Shown in pieces: positions 13,555 to 27,000 of a stretch of DNA of 64,000 nt; within the stretch, counting starts at the first letter, position 1; every line of letters begins with the position of its first letter. Made by a program: the position numbers and the translations under genes. The notes under the pieces were generated by a model, which was not told the DNA's origin, did no database searches, and was given only the letters and a program-made list of their open reading frames with translations. The stretch is from Manis javanica (Eukaryota; Chordata; Mammalia; Pholidota; Manidae): positions 47,871,034 through 47,935,033 of the forward strand of contig NC_133169.1 in NCBI RefSeq assembly GCF_040802235.1. Reading direction: 5' to 3'.

Positions 13555-15285
13555 TAGAGAAAAGAACCAAAGATTTTGACAGTGGGATTTAGTGCCATCA
13601 TTGTGATACTATCCTTTAAAATGTTTAATATTTTAAAATATAAAATTGTTTCCTTCTCTTAAATCTTTAGGTAATCTTAAAACCCAGACTCTAAAAACTG
13701 TAAACTAGTAAACTCTATGGATGATAAGAGGAAATGGACAGATTAGTGTAAATAGGCCTAATTTTACCATTACATTTTAAAAGTGATTATCCATACAGTT
13801 AAATTAAAAGGAAATAAGGAAATAATTTTCTTGAGGATTACTGGAAAAAGAATATATGATAAACTTGTATTATCAGACATAGAATTTTATGTTGGAAAAG
13901 TATTAAGTGAGAAAATTGAAAAAGATACTTTAATTTTTTAAGAATCTAAGATTCAGATGTGAAACACAGATGACATATTACAATAAATTATATTACAAGG
14001 TAGAGAACTAATGAACTATAAAATGAGAACAAATGCGGGGGGGAGTTATGCTCAAAAATCAACCAAACTTTCTTGAAATTCCTGATTTCTTCATTCTAGG
14101 AAAGGAAGCACCCAGTAAAAATTAAGAAATTAGTTCTGGAATGAGAAAGATTTGATACAAATGCCAGCTCTTTCTTAACAGCTTTGTGCCCCCAAAGAAC
14201 ATGTGAACTAATGTTCTAAACCTCAGGTTCCTCTTATGTAAAACTTGGAATATAATGGTACCTGGGGCATACAGTTATGGTGAAAAATGCTTAGCATGAA
14301 GTAAGGACTGGGTACGTGTTCACAGCTTTACTACTACCCCATTGAGTACTACATCTCAGGACTTGAGAAGAATACAACCCAGCCATCAGTATCATGGAGA
14401 GCACAGGACCTATGCTGTTCTTTAAACTTTAATTCACCGATACTACACTTAATAAACCTTTTGTTTGCTGATTATCTTTAGACTCAGAGTTAGGCATTCT
14501 CATATGTTATTTGCAAACCATCCCTATCCTTGAGTTTATAGTCTACAGAGAAAAGAAAATCACTAATATGAAGAAAAGTGACTTTCCTTAGCCATAACAT
14601 GCAAAATACTCATAGCTTGCCAATTTTGTGTATAAAGAAAAAACACACGTGAAATTTTATTTTGGCTTTTTTTTTGAGAAGTAAGAAGGTATACAAATAG
14701 CCTCAAAGTAGCTCCCCACAAGATTCTAACTACAAAGGAAAAAATAACTTTACAGTGGAAAATCCTGGCAGATACCATGTTAGACAAATGAAGGGAGTTA
14801 TTTCATCAATAACAAGACAAATCAGTAACATGGGCCTATTGATATGATACACTAAAAAGAATGCAACATTACTTCCATAGTATTTCTGCCAAAAGTTTAT
14901 AATCTGAATGTAACCATAAGAAAATATCACACAAAAATAAATTCACAGCTGAGCTCTTCAAAAAAAAAGTGTCGATGTCTGAAAGAGAAGATAAAGTCAG
15001 GAACAAAGGAAATAAAACATAGTAAATAAATGTAAGCTCAATCTTGAATTTTCTTTCCATTGACTTTGCATTTCTTAGGACATTACAGAAACAACTGACA
15101 AGATCTGAATATATTCTGTATAAGGTAGGAGTCAGTATTAATTATTTCTCATATAAATATCCAATTAACTCATCACCATTCATTATAAAGACTATGCTTT
15201 CACCACAGCTCCTCAGTGTCATCTATGATATATTCAGATATGTGTGGGTTTGGTTTGTTCTAGCTTAACAAGTAAATATAATTTT
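13555..15285. other. Intronic AT-rich DNA
   Basis: No exon or gene recognised. It contains the MIR copy listed below; the remainder is unassigned. Confidence 0.5.
14140..14325 (+). repeat. MIR fragment
   Basis: Reads in MIR order: gatacaaatgccagctcttt, cctcaggttcctcttatgta, aaacttggaatataatggta, then a tgcttagcatgaagtaagga segment. Confidence 0.6.
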
Positions 15286-15289
15286 GTTT

Positions 15290-15465
15290 CATTTTTTCAT
15301 TAAATTTATAATTGATATACAATCTTTTGAAGGCCTCACATGAACAACATTGTGGTGTCAATAGTCACCCATATTATCAAGTCCTCACTCCCCCATTGCA
15401 GTCACTATCAGCATAGGAAGATGCTATAGAGTCATTACTTGTCTTCTCCGTGTTTATACCAATTT
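15290..15465 (-). mobile_element. L1 3' UTR fragment
   Basis: Antisense of the 3' UTR used by the larger L1s here: taattgatatacaatctttt, gaacaacattgtggtgtcaa, tcaagtcctcactccccca, cattgcagtcactatcagca. Confidence 0.8.
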
Positions 15466-15689
15466 ATTTTTTCATCCTCCCTTGATTATACAAGTAGTGG
15501 CATAAAGTACACATTTTCTGCTCCCAGATTTTTCTCTTAACATTGTATTGGTGTTGATCTTTCTATATCAATGTACAAAGTACTTTCTCACCTTTCTTTT
15601 CTTTTAGTTCTGTTTTAATTTACTATTGTAGAAAAGGCAAAGTAGTAGGACATTTGATAGCTAGCTATATGGAAAAAAACTAAATTGTA

Positions 15690-15920
15690 TCCACTCCTTA
15701 TATGACACATTATGATAAATTCCAAATGATTAGAGATCTAAATGTAAAAACTGAAGCCATGGAAATATTAAAATATGTCTGATATGGGTTTAAGATTCAA
15801 AATATATAAAGAACTAATATAACTCAACAGCAAAAAAAAATCCAATTTAAAAATGGGAGGAGGATCCAAATAGGCATATTTCGAAAGAAGACATATAGAC
15901 GACTAACAGGGCATCAACTT
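15690..15920 (+). mobile_element. L1 ORF2 fragment
   Basis: Sense-strand words from the region before the ORF2 end: aaaatatataaagaactaat, caatttaaaaatgggaggag, gatccaaataggcatatttc, gaagacatatagacgactaa. Opposite in orientation to the neighbouring 3' UTR fragment. Confidence 0.7.
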
Positions 15921-16454
15921 ATTTCTTTGAAAATTCATAAATTGGGAATAATTAAGCCAATATATTTCAGGGTAACCAAATAGTTGTTATGGACAACTCT
16001 TCTTTATAAAAACGTTTTAGCTAATAATTCAGAAAGAAGCCTTTTTGTTGTTTATTTTGTTGCTCCTAATGAAATACTGCATTTAGACAAGAATCATTAG
16101 GGCTTGCAAAACTCACTAGGTGAAAGGCTGATGCGGAACTTTACAGTAGAGGGATTAGACCATGGCTACCTGAACCCGCTGCTTAATTCTGACATAAAAA
16201 GAGAGCCAACAAGCCATTATGTGCCTTCATTTGAATGTTTTCTCTGGATAAAAACCACTGGGATTCTTTAAAGATTTTCTCACTTGATAGGAATTTTTAA
16301 GCAATTTTTACAAAAGGTATAATAGCTTTCAACTTTTATTAAATATTTCTGTGTTTACAAGGAAAATTCATACTTTTATGAAGAATTTCGATCTATTTTT
16401 ATACTTATTTTTCAAAAACAGTTTAATTTACTTAAATTTTTCAATAATACTTAC

Positions 16455-16560
16455 TGTGAATTCATGTCTTCTAGGAACTGTGTAAGCTTTCTCCAGGGAT
16501 TATATTCAGAATCAATACTATAGAGCCGCATGTGCAAGTCTAATACATGGAACAGCTGAT
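16455..16560 (-). pseudogene. UBR3: UBR3-like exon 6 of 7
   Basis: A 106-bp block, acceptor TTATTTAG and donor ACA/GTAAGT, starting with two bases of a split codon and ending with two bases (CA). It reads QLFHVLDLHMRLYSIDSEY, then NPWRKLTQF and LEDMNSQ. It is separated from the previous exon by a 17.3-kb intron that contains two L1 elements. Differences from remembered UBR3 are D for A in HVLALHM and what looks like one extra codon in TQFLED against TQLEE. The frame is open and joins the next block correctly. Confidence 0.83.
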
Positions 16561-17821
16561 CTAAATAAATTGAAGAAAAGGTAAAATGCACACAATTCCT
16601 ACAGAAAAAAATTGAGATACAATTTCTAGCTAATTCATAGGGAAATGTTTCCTATCTTTATAATTCATCAAGTTCTTAAGTACAAATTACTTCATGCTCT
16701 CTTTACAGTAAACTGAAATATAGATCCAAATAATTTCTACTAGAATCTGAACTGTCCTTATGCTCAATCTTAACACAGGAATGTTTTTCTCATCTCCTGT
16801 CAAAGACCTACTTTTCCTTGGCTTTATGGTTCAGCTTTGACAACTTGCAAAAGCTCTTACTATCATGGTCACCTCATAAGCAATATTACTATTATTTTCA
16901 ATACCCTACCCTAAGTTATATGGACAATAACATCCATATAAATCACTGTTAGGTGAATTTCTCTTTTTACCTAATATTTTCTCTTAAATCCTCCTTAGAC
17001 TGAATTGTGACTTCATCTTTTGATTCAACATAAAGAAAAAAATAATTGAAATAAAAGTATTTAGGAGGACTTTCTCTGGCTATTTTCATTTCTTCTAGCT
17101 AAACCATAATAATCTACCTGTCTTAACTTTCAACAAAATTCTGCTCACATCATTTAGAAGAAAAAATTTTATTAAAATATTTTAATTATTCAGGAAAAAA
17201 ATCCTGAATTTTGCTTTCATATCACATCTTTTTTTTGGTATAAAGGACAAGATGAATTAAATTATTTTACCACAAATACTCAAAAATATTTCTGAATCAA
17301 AAGACATTTTTTAGAATGTCAGATAACAAACAGTTCTTGACATACGACTGAAATTAATTCTTAAAACCAGCAGGAAAAATTTAGCCATATGGCACAAGCT
17401 TATTGTCCTTTATTATCTAAATTAAAATAATCAAAACTAAACAAGATTTTGTTTCTCTGAGCAATTAACTTAGAAATCAACTATTTTTTGGTTTAACTTA
17501 AGATCCATCAGTATTCTTCTTCTATGTTGGTGGTATATGGTAGTGGTGGTGGTAGCAGTAGTTGTTACTTTGGGAAGCTATTGTAAGGCATATGAGAGCT
17601 CTAAGATGAACAAAATAAATGTTCTTCCACTCTGTAGGGCATGGTAGAGGACATAGGAGGTGGGCGGGAGAGCTGAATCTTAACACTCTACACACAAATT
17701 TAAGTTTCAATCTGATCTCTCTGTAACAAACAGAAAAATCCAAATACTTCACCGTGCTTCACCTCTGTCTCTAAGTCAGTGTATAGTCTATAACCATCTT
17801 TTAAAATGTCTTTATCCCATT

Positions 17822-17960
17822 AACAGCTAACAATAGCTCAGCATCTATTATGTGCCAAGCACTATTTAATAATCACTTTACACTGATTATCTCAATTAAT
17901 TTTCACACAAATTCTACCAGGTTAAGTAATAGTGTTATCTCCTGCTGTGAGACAAGTCTC
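17822..17960 (-). repeat. MIR fragment
   Basis: Antisense MIR core: catctattatgtgccaagca, ctttacactgattatctcaa, aattctaccaggttaagtaa. Confidence 0.75.
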
Positions 17961-18439
17961 CCAAATTTCTAGTTTTTCCAGTAACCTGGTTCCATTGGTT
18001 CCACTGATAACACTGAGAACATGAGTCATTTTTAGTAAAGAATAATACAATGAAAGATATATTCATCATTTTTATTTTATTTCAGTTCGATTACACGTAA
18101 GAGACTGCTTGGATCAAGCATATACTATTTAAAGTGTCTTAAAACCTAAAAGTATTTTTAAAATCCCTAAATTCCTTTTGCAGAAAAATATTAACTCAAG
18201 TTGCAAGATGGGGAGCATTGCAATTTCTTTATATAAATGTTAACAAAATCAACGAGCTTTGAAAAATATCTCCTTTCAAGATCAGTTACCTTAAAGTACC
18301 TAATTAAATCAGAAGCATAGAAGTTGCAGTTTTATTAACCTGTTTCACACTGAAAATCACAGCCGGCACACAAATAATGTTGCAATCTGCCTATTTTCCT
18401 AGCCTCCACCATAATTAAAGAACAATAATGTTAGAAGGA

Positions 18440-18570
18440 AACTTTTTACCTTTTTATATTCCATCATCCTGCAGGTGAGGAAATAGGCCAAGAGAAAGGA
18501 AGTACCTTGCCAAGTTATCATAGTATTTATAGGAAAAGCTTAAAAATAGAATTCAAGATTTGCTACTTCC
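18440..18570 (-). repeat. MIR fragment
   Basis: Contains cctgcaggtgaggaaatagg, gaaagg and taccttgccaagttatcata, the antisense of the MIR middle part (usual: agatgaggaaactgaggca...cttgcccaaggtca). Confidence 0.55.
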
Positions 18571-18648
18571 TAGTTCTTTGTACCACTCCCAGTCCAGTTC
18601 TCCTTGGAGGTTTTATAATTGAAAGAATAGTACAAAATTCTTTTTTTA

Positions 18649-18650
<2 letters not shown>

Positions 18651-18691
<41 letters not shown>

Positions 18692-18698
18692 CACACAC
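18651..18698. repeat. (CA)n microsatellite
   Basis: About 22 dinucleotide units with one interruption. It forces spurious His-Thr and Val-Cys runs in translated frames. Confidence 0.97.
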
Positions 18699-19294
18699 CT
18701 TTCTATTCCTATGAAAACCCTGAGGCATCTTCTAAACCTATTCAAACAATATATGACAAAAGTCTTTGGTATTGGCTTTAACTAGAACTGAAGAATAACA
18801 TATCTAACAAGTTATATTTACCTTCCAAAAACACTCCTAGAAATTGCAGATAACTTCAGTAGGAAACAGAATTGGCCAAGTAACAATCAATACCTTTTAC
18901 TATGTTTATACAATGCACTGTTTTCAAAATTTAGCCTGAGACCTATTAGTAAGACTAAACTCTAATATTCAGTTAGCTGCAAAAATATCTTTAATACTAA
19001 ACAAATATTGACAGTAGTACACACAGGATAAGGAAAACCCTAAGATCATAATCAAAAAGTTAAAAACTAAAAAATAATGAGAAGTATTAAACATCAACTA
19101 TGTGCATGGTATTAAAAAGCTGAAAATCATCACATCAAGAAAGCATATTATTGAAATTTGAACAATAGTAAAATAAAAGGATAACTCCTTCTCTGGAAGG
19201 ACACATTTTAAAACTATAAAGTTAGATCTATATTTATAATAGAGTTTGGAAATAAGAAACATTATTAAATTAACTTATGGGTGTGTTGTGCTTT

Positions 19295-19470
19295 CAACAC
19301 ACGTATAGGAGGCACCACTGTCTAGCAGGAGCCAGCAAGTCCTGGATTTGAATCCAAGCTCTGTACTGGCCCTATGTGTCCTAGGGAAAATCACCTTAGT
19401 CTTACTATCTGTCCCATGGGGATAATATCACCTTTCTGGCCTGTTACATATGAGAGCGATTACCATAATA
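19295..19470 (+). repeat. MIR
   Basis: One of the best MIRs here: ctggatttgaatccaagctc, ttactatctgtcccatgggg, ataatatcacctttctggcc in consensus order. Confidence 0.8.
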
Positions 19471-19829
19471 GCATACATTTGCAGTGTATGGACAGGTATG
19501 CTTACATACATGTATATACATATGGTTTCTGAGATTAAATTCCAAGTAGTAAATTTAATACTTATAAACTTGAGATATTACAACTAAAATTAGAGATTAT
19601 AACTACAGTAGAAACATCAGGTGTCCACATAAAACTACCACTCCACAGAAAATATTAACATGCCTTTTTAACTCTTTCTCACTCCTCCCCGGAAATATTG
19701 GTACCACTCTTCCCTGGTTCTCCCCCATTTCCTTCTCAGTTACTTTTACAAACTCCTCTTCCTCTACTGAACCCGAAAAGGTGGCATTCTCTGTAAGAAA
19801 GGATAAGGAAGTTCTTCCTAGTCCCCCCT

Positions 19830-20215
19830 CCCTCTTACTCTACACACACTACTTCACGTAAGTTCAACTTCTACTTCTACCTATAAGTCTACAATTCACA
19901 AATTTCTCTAGCAATTCAGATGTTCAATAGGTACCATAAAATGAATATACCCAAAACTAGACTGATTAAATAGCCCAACCTAGCTCCAATGTTCATTTCC
20001 TTCTATAGGCCCTACTCAAGCTAATGACATCACTGCCATGCAAACATCCAAGGAAAAACGAGGGAGCGTCTTCCGCGCCCTTATCCTCCATAGCCAACTG
20101 GTTACCAGTCCTACTGGTCCTGCATCCTATGATCCATCCTCTGCTCCACTCCACTGTGACCATCACTTCTCAGATGGATTACTCAGCTGAGTGCTCACTT
20201 AGCTTTACATCTTAA
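19830..20215 (+). repeat. L2 fragment
   Basis: Pyrimidine-rich, with cagatgttcaataggtacca, cccaaaactagactgattaa and the following ccatag/ccaactggttacca pattern of the L2 sense strand. Confidence 0.5.
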
Positions 20216-21360
20216 GTTGTACCACTGTTAAAATTTACTTAAGGTAAAATTAACTGGGTTGCATTTCCAGACCACTCAGGATTTTAGTCCTATCAATATA
20301 GTTATCACTGGTTAAATAATTGTCAGTGAAAAAAATCTCAAGTAGCCAAATGACTTTCTGAATTACTATGAGGGAAAAAAATCTCAGTTCCTCTGTAACT
20401 GAATAATGAAAGTGAGGAAATGGTTCTGATCCATTTATCCAAAAGGTGAATGTAACAGGTATGGGTATCCTCTCTGAGCAGGGTCAGCTTCCCCTGGTTC
20501 CTCTACACGCCCATGAGAAATCAGCCGCGGAAAAATGGGAGAGAGCTCCTCAACTGAGGTCTGGGAACAACTCTAAGGAGGAAAGATCTGCAGCTCATAC
20601 CACTGAGTGGCAGGAACTTTCCCCATGCCACTCCTCCCCACTCCAGGCAGGGCAGGGCAGGGCGGGGAATAAAGTGGCAGTCATGCTAGGAATTTTAAAG
20701 GGTTAAAATTTTTGTAATAATAGTAATAATAATAAAGTAATATATATAAAATACTTTAATTCATAAGATATATAGCATTAGATAATACCATTTGAACCTT
20801 TTATTAATCAAGGCATGTTAGATAATCAACACAGGTATCATTATCCCCATTTTCACAATAAGGTAAAATGTTAGGGGTGGGGTGGAGCACAATTCTGCTT
20901 CCAAATATAGGTAGCCCCAGGAAGTGTAAAGAAACAGGTCAGTTCTTAGGATTCCTAATTTACTTCTTACCAAAGAGGGCACACTTCATGAATCTAGGTC
21001 TAATTGGAGCACCTCATTTAAAACTGAGGGACAGAGAATAGAGTTCTACTCACACTGAAGAAAAAAGGAGCTGGATGCCTTGTGCCTATGCCCTGACATC
21101 AGAAATTATTATATGTGGTACTTAGGTCCCAGAATATGCAAGTCATGAATGATGAATGCAGGGAGTCCTGGCTTCCTGGGCCACAAAGCAAAGGACCTTC
21201 AGAAAGACTAAAGAATTGTCAAAGCCACAACTCTGATCCCAAATATTAAAGCTAAAATTCCCTGAAATTAACCAAACAGATGAGCTATATCAGTCTTTGG
21301 AAATAAATCCCATTCTGTCCTAACATAATCTCTTAACAGATTGAGAGACAGTGGAAATCT

Positions 21361-21435
21361 TAAAAAAAAAAAAAAAAGTTGAAAATTAACTTTCATCTTG
21401 CTTCTGGTCTCATCACCACCACCACCACCACCATC
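21361..21435. repeat. Poly-A run and (CAC)n microsatellite
   Basis: A 16-base A run at 21362-21377 and about eight trinucleotide units at 21411-21435. Confidence 0.85.
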
Positions 21436-22484
21436 ACTAATTTGATGATGGTAGTGTTGAAAAAGCAGAAATAGTAATGGTCGAGATTACAATCTATGAA
21501 GACTCAAATATACACTGTAAAATTGAGGTCTTATATAATGATTTTCTTGGTTGAGGATCATGAGGAACAGAATCAATGAGGTGAAAAAGCTCGCACCTAA
21601 ACCATGTCTACCATAAATAATTGTGTCAGGAGGCAAACTCCACATTTTTCTATTAATTTATGCACACTGACTTATAAAATTTGGGAAACAAACTCTCCAC
21701 TAGTTATGGGGTAACAAGAAGAACAGAAGTTGTGATTAAACATATTTGCAGAATTCATAATTTTTAAATCTGAAAACAAAAACTTAGTAAACCATATATA
21801 CCAGAATTTTACCAGTGTTCAAGAATAAGGTCAGACTACATAAGAGCAATTTTGGGATTTTACTCAACAAGACCTTTATACAGCCTTACTGCAGGGTGAA
21901 ATTAACATCAAAATAATCTCCCATACTCTGAACTCACAAAAAATTCACTCTTTGAGCAAGTAAAGCTACTTTAACTTGCCTGCACACATTTAAGATGGAT
22001 TTGTGTTCCATGAAAAACAAATACAGGGGTCAGTTTTTCATATTTGCATCATCTCTTGATAAGATTGTAAATTATATCCCAAATAAGTTAGAGCTCCTCA
22101 AATGAAAATGTCAAAGAGAGGGATTGCTTACTCTGTCTTAACTAAAGTTTCATTTCTAAATCTTTGCATAAAACCATGAAATCCATTTGTGATACAAATT
22201 AAGACTTCTTAAAACTACAGTAAAAAGCAGAAAGTCTCACCCAACCATATGCAAAGATGTTTTTTTATCTAAAGATAACGTTTTAAAACTTATCCTCTAA
22301 TGTTAATAATTTACCAAATGACATATCTTTCCTCCAACCACTGGTTTCAACAATTACTACATGAGAAATACACTAAGAATGTTATAGCAAAAAAGTGTTG
22401 AAAGCCTACGAATCTATGGAGTTTCATGTCCACGTTGAAATTACTTGAACGAAGAAATTAACTGAGTAATTTTAATAAGATATT

Positions 22485-24083
22485 CCTTTCTTTAAGGTAT
22501 CATTGATATACAATATTACAAAGATTTAACATGACCAACATTGTGGTTATTAAATTCACCCATATTATTAAGTCCCCCTCCACACAAAACCAATTGCAGT
22601 CACTGTCCATCAGCATAGTAAGATGCGAGATTTACTACTTGTTCTCTCTGTGGTGCACTGCCTTCCCCGTGACCCAACGACACTATGTATGCTAATTATA
22701 ATATCGCTTAATCCACTTCTCTATCCCTCTCCCCTCACCCATCCCACCTCCTTCCCCTTGGTAACCACTAGACCCTTCTTGGAGTCTGTGAGTCTGCTGC
22801 TGCTTCATGTCTTCAGTTTGGCTTCATTGTTATGGTCCATAAAAAAGTGAAATCATTTGGTGCTTGTCTTTCTCTGCTTGGCTTATTTCACTGAGCATAA
22901 TACCATCTAAATATATACACGTTATTGCAAATGGTAGGATTTCTTGTCTTTTTATGTCTCAAAAATATCCATCGTGTATTATGTACCACATATTCTTTAT
23001 CCATTCATCTACTAATGGAAACTTAGGTTGCGTCCAAATCTTGGCTACAGTGAATAGTGCTGTGATTAACAGGGGTGCATATGTTTTTAAGAATCTGGGA
23101 TCTTTTTTCTTCACATAAATTCCTAGGAGTGGAATTCCTGGGCCAAATGGTATTTCTATTTTTAGTTTTCTGATGCACCTCCATATTGCTTTCCACAACC
23201 ATTGAACTAATTTACATTCACACCAATAACGTAGGATGCTTCTCAGTTCTCCACCTGCTCACCAGCATTTGTTGTTCCTTTTCTTTTGGATGGTGGCCAT
23301 CCGGTGTGATTTTAATTTGCATTTCCCTGATAATTAGCGATATGGAGCAACTTTTCATGTGCCTGTTGGCCATCTGAATTTCTTCTTTGGAGAATTGTCT
23401 ATTTAGATCCTCTGCCCATTTTTAATCAGTTTATTTGCTTTTTGGGTGTTGAGGCATGTGAGTTCTTTATATATTTTGGAAGTTAACCCCTTACGGATAC
23501 ATTGTTTACAAATATATCCTCTACACTATAGGATGCCTTTTTGTTCTACTGATGTGTCCTTTGCTGAACAGAAGCTTTTTAGCTTGATGTAGTTCCATTT
23601 GCTCATTTTTCTTTTGTTTCCCTTGCCGAAGAAGATATGATCATGAAAAAGTTGCTCACATTTATATTCAAGAGATTTTTGCCTATGCTTTCTTCAAAGA
23701 GTTTAATGGTTTCATGACTTACATTCAGGCCTTTGATCCATTTCAAGTTTATTTTTGTGCATGAGGTGAGACAATAATCCAGTTTCATTCTCTTACATGT
23801 AGCTGTCCAGTTTTGCCAACACCAGTTCTTTAAGAGGCTATCATGTCCCCATTCTATATACACGGCTCATTTATCATATATTAATTGATCATATATGATT
23901 GGGTATATATCTGCACTGTATATCCTGTCCCATTGATCTATGGGTCTGTTCTTGTGCCAGTACCAAATTGTCTTGATTACTGTGGCTTTGTAGTAGAGCT
24001 TGAACTCAGGGAGCGTAACTTCCCCATCGTTATTCTTCTTTCTCAGGATTGCTTGGCAATTCGGAGTCTTTTGTTGTTCCATA
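22485..24083 (-). mobile_element. 5'-truncated L1, about 1.6 kb
   Basis: Minus-strand L1: the 3' UTR begins at 22485 (antisense of the gtatatcaatgatacct end) and ORF2 carboxyl-end pieces follow ([58 protein letters not shown]). Frames are broken by stops. It stops abruptly where the next L1 starts, in the same orientation. Confidence 0.9.
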
Positions 24084-27000
24084 TTAATTTATTTTCATTA
24101 AGGTATTATTGATATACACTCTTATGAATATTTCACATGAGAAAACAATGTGGTTACTACATTCACCCATTCATCAAGTCCTCACTCATACCCCATTGCA
24201 GTCACTGTCCATCAGTGTAGTAAGATGCCACAGATACGCTATTCGCCTTCTCTGTGCTACACTGCCTTACCTGTGACCCCACACACAATGTACTAAACAT
24301 ATCCCCCTCAATCCCCTTCTGTGTCCCTCCTGACCTGCCCTCCACATCCCTCCCCTTTGGTAACTGCTAGTCCTTTCTTGGAGGTCTGAGTCTGCTGCTG
24401 TTTTGTTCTTTCAGTTTTGCTTCTTTGTTATACTCCACAAATGAGGGAAAATCATTTGGCACTTGTCTTTCTCCACCTGACTTATTTCACTGAGCATAAT
24501 ATCCTCCAGCTCCATTCGTGTTCTGGCAAATGGTAGGATTTCTTTGTTTCTTATGGCCAAATAGTATTCCACTGTGTATATGTACCACCTCTTCTTTATC
24601 CATTCATCTACTGAATGGATACTTAAGTTGCTTCCATTTCTTGGCTATTGTAAATAGTGCTGCAATAAACATAGGGGCGCATATGACTTTTTGAATCTGA
24701 GAACTTGTATTCTTTGGGTAAATACTTAGGAGTGGGATTCCCGGATCAAATGGTATTTCTATTTTCAGTTTTTTGAGGAACCTCCATATTGCTTTCCACA
24801 ATGATTGAACTAGCTTACATTCCCACCTGCAGTGTAGGAGGGTCCCCCTTTCTCCACATCCTCAACAACATTTGTTGTTGTTTGTCATTTGGATGGTGGC
24901 GATCCTAACTGGTGTGAGGTGATAATTCATTGTGGTTTTAATTTGCATTTCACTGATGATTAGTGATGTGGAGAATCTTTTCAAGTGCCTGTTGGCCCTC
25001 TGAACTTCTTCTTTGGAGAATTGCATGTTCATATCCTCTGCCCATTTTTTCATAGGGTTATTTGTTTTTGGGTGTTGAGATGTGTGAGTTCCTTATATAT
25101 TTTGGATGTTAATCCCTTGTCAGGTATGCTGTTCAAAAATATATTCTCCCATACTGCATGATGCCTTTTGTTCTGTTGATGATCACTCTTGCCTTACAGA
25201 AACTTTTTAGTTTAATGCAGTCCCATGAGTTCATTTTTGCTTTTGTTTCCCTTTCTCGAAGAGATGGGTTCAAGAAAAAGTTGCTCATATTTATATTCAG
25301 GAGATGTTTGCCTATGTCGTCTTCCAAGAGTTTTATGGCTTCACGGCTTACATTCAAATCATTGATCCATTTCGAATTAACCTTTGTGTATGGGGTTAAA
25401 CAATAATACAGTTTCATTCTCTTGCATGTAGCTGTTCAGTTTTGCCAACACCATTTGTTGAAGAGGTTGTTATTTCCCCATTCTATGTCCATTGCTCCTT
25501 TATCATATATTAAATGACCATATATGGTTGGGTTTATATCTAGACTGTATACTCTATTTCATTGGTCTGTGTGTCTGTTCTTGTGCCAGTACCAAGTTGT
25601 CTTGATTACTGTGGCTTTGGGGTAGAGCTTGAAGTCAGGGAGTTTAATCTCCCCAGCTTTAGTCTTCCTTCTCAGGATTGCTTGGCTATTCAGGGTCTTT
25701 TGTGGTTGCATATGATCTTTAGAACTATTTGCTATAGTTCGTTGAAGAATGCTGTTGGTATTTTGATAGGGATTGCATTGAATCTGTAGATTGCTTTAGG
25801 CAGGATGGCCATTTTGACAATATTAATTCTTCCTATCCATGAGCACAGGATGTGTTTCCATTTATTGATATCTTCTTTAATTTCTCTCATAAGAGTCTTG
25901 TAGTTTTCAGAGTACAGGTTTTTCACTTCTTCGGTTAGGATTTTTCCTAGGTATTTTATTCTTTTTGATGCAATTGTGAATGGAATTGTTTTTTGATATC
26001 TCTTACTGCTAGTTCATGGTTAGTGTACAGGAATGCAACAGATTTCTGTGTATTAATTTTCTATCTTGCAACTTTGCTGAATTCAGATATTAGATCTAGT
26101 AGTTCTGCTGTAGATTCCTTAGGGTTTTTTAGGTACAGTATCAGGTCATCTGCAAACAGTGACAGTTTAACTTCTTCCTTACCAATCTGGATGCCCTTTA
26201 TTTTTGTGTTGTTTAATTGCTGTAGAGAGGACCTCCAGAACTAGGTTGAATAAAAGTGTAGAGAGGGGGCATCCTTGTCCTGTTACTGAACTTAAAAGAA
26301 AGGCTTTCAGCTTCTCGCTGTTAAGTATGATGTTGGCTGTGGGTTGTCATATATGGCCTTTATTATGTTGAGGTTCTTGCCCTCTATACCCATTTTGTTG
26401 AGAGTTTTTATCACGAATGGATGTTGAATTTTGTCAAATGCTTTTTAGGCATCTATGGAGATGATCATGTGGTTTTTGTCCTTTTTGTTGATGTGGTGTC
26501 TGATGATGGATTTTCGAATATTGTACCATCCTTATATCCCCAGAATAAATCCTACTTGGTCATGGTGGATGATGTTTTTGATATATTTTTAAAATCGGCT
26601 TGCTAATATTTTGTTGAGTAGTTTTGCATCTAGGTTCATCAGGGATATTGATCTGTAATTTTCCCTTTTTGTGGTGTCTTTGCCTGGTTTTGGTATTGGA
26701 GTGATGCTGGCCTCATAGAATTAGTTTGGAAGTATTCCCTCCTCTTCTACTTTTTGGAAAACTTTAAGGAGGATGGGTATTATGTCTTCAGTAAACGCTT
26801 GATTAAAATTCAGCAGTGAAGCCATCTGGTCCAGGGATTTTCTTCTTAGGTAGTTTTTTGATTACCCATTCAGTATCATTGCTGGTAATTGGTCTGTTCA
26901 GATTTTGTTTCTTTCTGGGTCCGCCTTGGAAGGTGATATTTTTCTAGGAAGTTGTCCATTTCTTCTAGATTATGCAGTTTTTTAGCATGTTATTTTGCAT

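Larger units (their letters stand above)
16561..22480. other. Intron of the UBR3-like remnant, 5' of the L1 cluster
   Basis: Unique-looking AT-rich DNA with MIR, L2 and microsatellite pieces listed separately. A GC-richer patch at about 20440-20700 has an 86-codon open frame (plus strand) without motifs, homology or splice context. I assign it no function. Confidence 0.55.

Noticed and set aside
18507-18785. 92-codon plus-strand frame with His-Thr repeat and its 60-codon antisense partner
   Set aside because: Both are translations of the (CA)n microsatellite and flanking intron; no coding context.
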